DNA of 64,000 nt from Portulaca oleracea (Eukaryota; Streptophyta; Magnoliopsida; Caryophyllales; Portulacaceae). The number at the start of each line of letters is the position of its first letter. Positions within the stretch are counted from its first letter, which is position 1. Where the stretch lies: positions 23,541,594 to 23,605,593 of the forward strand of contig CM055881.1 of NCBI GenBank assembly GCA_029582165.1. Reading direction: 5' to 3'. Under the pieces are notes generated by a model. That model ran no database searches. It saw only the letters and a list, made by a program, of their open reading frames with translations, and was not told the DNA's origin. Position numbers and translations under genes: made by a program. This document shows positions 60,633 through 64,000 of the stretch, piece after piece.

Positions 60633-61139
60633 CCTTCAAATTTGAAAAATCTTAATGACCAAACCTAACAAACCCTAAATACAATAAATATGATACTTAA
60701 CTATTGTTCATATCAATTTTATCTACTTTTTTTAAATTTACTTAATTAATACAAATGGTGAAAATTCCAAATTAGCCTTCATTCAAAATTTCTCCACTCC
60801 CCAATTTACTTTTTCTACCCAATCAACCCCTCCCCCTTGGATTTTTTTGTGGGCCGCTAAAACCCAACCAACCCTATCCCTTAGTTTTCAATGTTCGCTT
60901 GTTTGGCATCTCAGTCCTTATTGTATGCTCCTGGAGCATGTGCTCCAGGAGATGACATGGCGACCACGTGGCAGTCTTTTTTTTAAAAAAAAAAATTCAA
61001 CAAAAAAATTGGTGATTACCAACGGCGATTACATAGAAGTTATCAAGTCAAACATGGTGTGATCAGTCTGCGCAGTTGCAGGCGGTTATCATCAGCAGAT
61101 AGCATTTTGATCATTGATTACGTATGATTTTGTTCATAA

Positions 61140-61660
61140 AAATCTTATTGTTCACCGGGTATAACTTCATTGTTCACCATACGTTGTTCACTAATTTGAA
61201 TTGAATTGTTCACTAAGCATTGTACAAGTTGTTCACCGATTCATTCAATGTTATTCATTGGCTCATTAGACTTGTTCGAAGTTATTCATTATCATTAAAA
61301 GTCAATAAAGTTGTTGTTCACTGACTCATTGAATATTGTTCACTAGCTCATTCAATGTTCTTCACTGATATTTGATGTTATTCACTATCATTAGAAGTCA
61401 ATAAAGTGGTTGTTCACCGACTCAATCAATATTGTTCACTAACTCATTTGATGTTGTTCACTATCATTATAGGTATAAGAGGAACATTGATAAATTGAAT
61501 AATTAATGTATAAGGTGAACATGATAATATGGTGAACAATGAAAACCTATATAGTGAACAATAAGATAGTGAACAATAAAAACCTTTGTGATGACAACTA
61601 TTCGTTATATGATGAACAATTACAACATATCTAGTGAACAATCTAAACCTATTAGTGAAT
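61140..61660. repeat. TTGTTCACT motif array with inverted half
   Basis: From about 61145 to 61460, TTGTTCACT and variants occur more than ten times on the + strand. From about 61490 to 61660, the reverse complement AGTGAACAA occurs about eight times. The whole could fold back on itself. Non-coding. Confidence 0.85.
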
Positions 61661-61721
61661 AATGTCATATCACTTGGGAAAACTCCAAATGGACAAATCT
61701 GATATGTTTTCCTTTGCATCA

Positions 61722-62010
61722 CGATGATGATGACGATGACGATGAACTTGATGGTGATGAAGATGATGATGATCCAGGTTACCCATTTCAATTGTTGGGA
61801 TTTCGAAGCAAAATTCGGACGTTCACTTGATGGTGATGAAGATGATGAACGTGGTTATGATGAAGATGATGAACGCGATTCAGCTAGATGATGATGATGA
61901 CGAACGTGATTCTCCAAACGAAGATGATGATGATGATCGTGATTTTGATGAAGTTGATGATGATAAGATGTTGATGATGATAAGATGTTGATGATGATGA
62001 ACATGATTAT
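61722..62010. repeat. GAT/GATGA-rich tract
   Basis: Diverged repeats of GATGATGATGAACGTGATT type. Open frames through it, on either strand, only reflect the trinucleotide period. Confidence 0.9.
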
Positions 62011-62671
62011 GACAAACCGCAAGTTAGAGAGAGAAAAAGAGTTGCAAGTTGAGGAAGAAAAAGGTTGAATATACATGGTTTAGAGGTTATATATACGAAA
62101 AAGGGAGGTAACTAATGAATCTATTTTTTTTTCTAAATTGCCAACATGTACATGCCACGTAGGACTTGGAGCACATGCTCCAGGTGCACATAATAGGTAT
62201 TGGTCCTCATAGCTTCTTCGTCGATCTCCACAATTTATTTAAAAAAGTTTCAATTTATTTATTTTTTTGTTTGTTCATGTCCACCATAGCCACAGTGGAA
62301 CTACCAACAACTCGACGTTTCTCCACAATTTCTGGCAAACCATGATTCATCGATCTTGTTTCTCGTTTGATGGGTTGTTATTCAGTTTCTCAGTTACAGG
62401 GAGGAAGGAGAATTGCAAGAAGTGTCAAAAACAAAAGTATATTCAATTTAGTAATAATGTGGGTACTTTGATATTTTCAATTTAAATTTTGAGGATATTT
62501 TTGTCAAATCAAATAAAATTACAGGGGCAAACATGTCCATATTTTTGACTAATCGGAAAAAGTGTATATTTATGTAAACAGTAAAGGTTAGGTAGGGTAA
62601 TTGAGATTTCTCAAATATGAGGGTAAAATTCTCATTTTACAAAATTTTGGGGGAGGTATATGTTATTAGTT

Positions 62672-62801
62672 TAATAATAAAGTATATGATGATTGGGATT
62701 TGTTATATCATCATCATCATCATCATCATCATTCTTATTATTACTATTACTATAAAAAAAATACTTGTACATAAATTTCCATATTTAGAATTTAATAAAC
62801 T
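62672..62801. repeat. Direct repeat, right copy
   Basis: Matches 60508-60632, about 2.16 kb away, same orientation, with a longer ATC run. No LTR-type ends (TG...CA) are evident. Confidence 0.85.
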
Positions 62802-63434
62802 TTTAAATTTGATTCTATTACATAATTGCTAGCCAAATAAATTTTTAAATTTTGTCCTTTGCTAGTTCTTCCATGAGTCCTCCAGATGGTTGGAATTCAT
62901 TCAGACTAAGAGTTTTGTCTTATAATGGCTTAGGTTTCATTTTGGTATACTTTTCTGGGTTTGGCTCTGGTTGTAAAGGTTTTTCAGTTTGAGTGAGGTG
63001 GTGTGTTCTCTCACTCTGCTGTCTGCCTAATTTAATGGCGCAACTTGCCTTTTTAATAAAAGGATCTATTGACCACTAATTAGAAAAAAATAAATAAATT
63101 ATTTTCTTTGTTAGGTTTTCAATTCTATTCCAATTTCTTACCAAACACTTAGCATTTTAAAATCTAATTTCATAGTCAACTCTTTAGAATTCTAATTCCA
63201 TAATCATTCTATTCCAGAATTCTCATCAAATAGACCTATAGATTAGATTTCTCACATTAGTCAAGCTTCTATCTCATCCTCTTTTGTCTCCAAAATTTTT
63301 AATTTGTAAAGCTTCATTGAAATCTACTTGGGCGACCATGCAATAATTAGAATGATAAATGATAGGGATTATTGGACTGCAATGATGTTATATTTTTGAA
63401 GTCGACAATCATACAATGTATTATTTTTGGGACT
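62802..63434. other. AT-rich intergenic DNA, no gene seen
   Basis: No supported gene or paired repeat. Confidence 0.4.
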
Positions 63435-63805
63435 CTAATACACTATAACATAGGGGTAGGTGATGCATGTGCACTGAGAATGCGTTCCGATGACAATGAC
63501 TCGTCAAAGACCCTCCATGTCAACTAGAGCAAAATCATTTGACAAGTTTTTTAAAATTTTTACTGAATCTATGTCGAGTAGCCCTAAAAACTCATGTGTT
63601 TGAATTAAGTTGGACTTTAGAAAAATTAAATGAAAAGGAAATGACTTAAGTCAAACACACGGATTTTAGGGTTACTCGTCATAAATTAAGTTTAAATTTC
63701 CAAAAACTTGCCAAATGATTTTCCTCCGGTTGATACAAAAGATCTCTCATGAGTCATTGTCACAGGAACTCGTTCATTGTGCACCAGCGTCACTGATCCC
63801 CATAC
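63435..63805. mobile_element. Foldback MITE
   Basis: The left arm (about 63440-63610) is an imperfect reverse complement of the right arm (about 63630-63795). Shared blocks include GACAATGACTC, AAAATCATTTGRCAAGTTTTT and GAGTARCCCTAAAA. The spacer is short. No coding content. Superfamily unknown. Confidence 0.75.
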
Positions 63806-64000
63806 TACAACGTATTAAAGTCCAAAAAAAAATAGTATAGTGCATGTTGTCTAATATCTTCAAAGTAGAGTATATTATAGTCCAATAACCCCGCCTAAAT
63901 TATATTATTAACCATTTCTTTTGCGTGGTTCCGCACCGTACTTACCACACTTTTTCACACTTGCCACAATTCTTCCACACCATATCATATCATTTCACAC
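63806..64000. other. Window end; possible start of another MITE
   Basis: From about 63920 the sequence (GCGTGGTTCCGCACCGTACTTACCACAC) resembles in composition the CCACCACA-rich MITEs at 37849-38436. It is cut by the window end, so it cannot be assigned. Confidence 0.3.

Larger units (their letters stand above)
60915..62210. mobile_element. Inverted-repeat element with GCTCCAGGAG ends
   Basis: The left end (TATGCTCCTGGAGCATGTGCTCC, about 60922-60944) is mirrored by the right end around 62165-62190 (GGAGCACATGCTCCAGG). Weaker similarity continues into ACCACGTGGCA / TGCCACGTAGG. Flanks GTCCTTATT and GTCCTCATA might be a decayed 9-bp duplication. Interior: the GTTCAC-motif foldback and the GAT-rich tract listed separately. 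No transposase; probably a Mutator-like non-autonomous element. Confidence 0.6.

Noticed and set aside
61140..61660. CRISPR-like regular repeat
   Set aside because: Units are short, irregularly spaced and diverged, half are inverted, and the DNA is plant nuclear.
61444..62076. Minus-strand open frames rich in Ile/His/Ser
   Set aside because: They are translations of the GTTCAC array and GAT-rich tract.

Overview
This is nuclear DNA of a flowering plant, most likely a eudicot. The genes have many short exons with GT/AG introns. The intergenic DNA is AT-rich and full of plant-type transposons (Ty1/copia, Ty3/gypsy, Stowaway, Harbinger-like and Mutator-like elements), and there are long TA, CT and ATT microsatellites. 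I cannot name the species. Nothing bacterial or organellar is present, and I saw no CRISPR array, rRNA or convincing tRNA gene.

Four host genes can be reconstructed, all on the + strand. (1) The 3' end of the gene for CPSF100, a pre-mRNA cleavage/polyadenylation factor (exons 1373-3417; the 5' two-thirds lies before the window). (2) A ten-exon gene for a 978-residue plastid-type membrane protein with S-layer-homology-like repeats and a coiled coil (13149-24698). (3) A five-exon gene for a 450-residue class 3 (mono/diacylglycerol-type) lipase (31840-35301). (4) A seven-exon gene for a secreted prolyl 4-hydroxylase-like protein with a C-terminal ShKT domain (39639-42662). Genes 1 and 2 are neighbours in the same order as their Arabidopsis counterparts, as I recall them.

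The rest is mobile DNA. 3.4-13 kb holds a decayed Ty3 gag and a chain of small inverted-repeat elements. The SLH gene has two introns swollen by insertions (2.2 and 5.0 kb). 25-31 kb holds a degenerate GGTT/TCGG-rich repeat, a 400-bp near-perfect hairpin and a broken LTR element with an unrecognised 259-codon ORF. 36.4-37.4 kb is a Pack-MULE that has captured part of a BRR2 (U5 snRNP helicase) gene and is flanked by a 9-bp target duplication.

42.9-48.1 kb is a structurally complete but coding-dead copia element on the minus strand (TSD CTTAC). 48.1-48.7 kb is a Mutator-like MITE. 49.1-52.8 kb is a structure with ~0.5-kb inverted repeats. 52.8-59.3 kb is a copia remnant split by a 4.6-kb gag-only Ty3 element (TSD GGTAC). 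60-64 kb holds further inverted-repeat elements, a GTTCAC-motif foldback and GAT-rich sequence.

The best candidates for something new are the BRR2 Pack-MULE, the hairpin with its adjoining orphan ORF, the CpG-rich palindrome arrays in two unrelated LTR-like sequences, and the hydroxylase whose 2-oxoglutarate-binding lysine is replaced by methionine.
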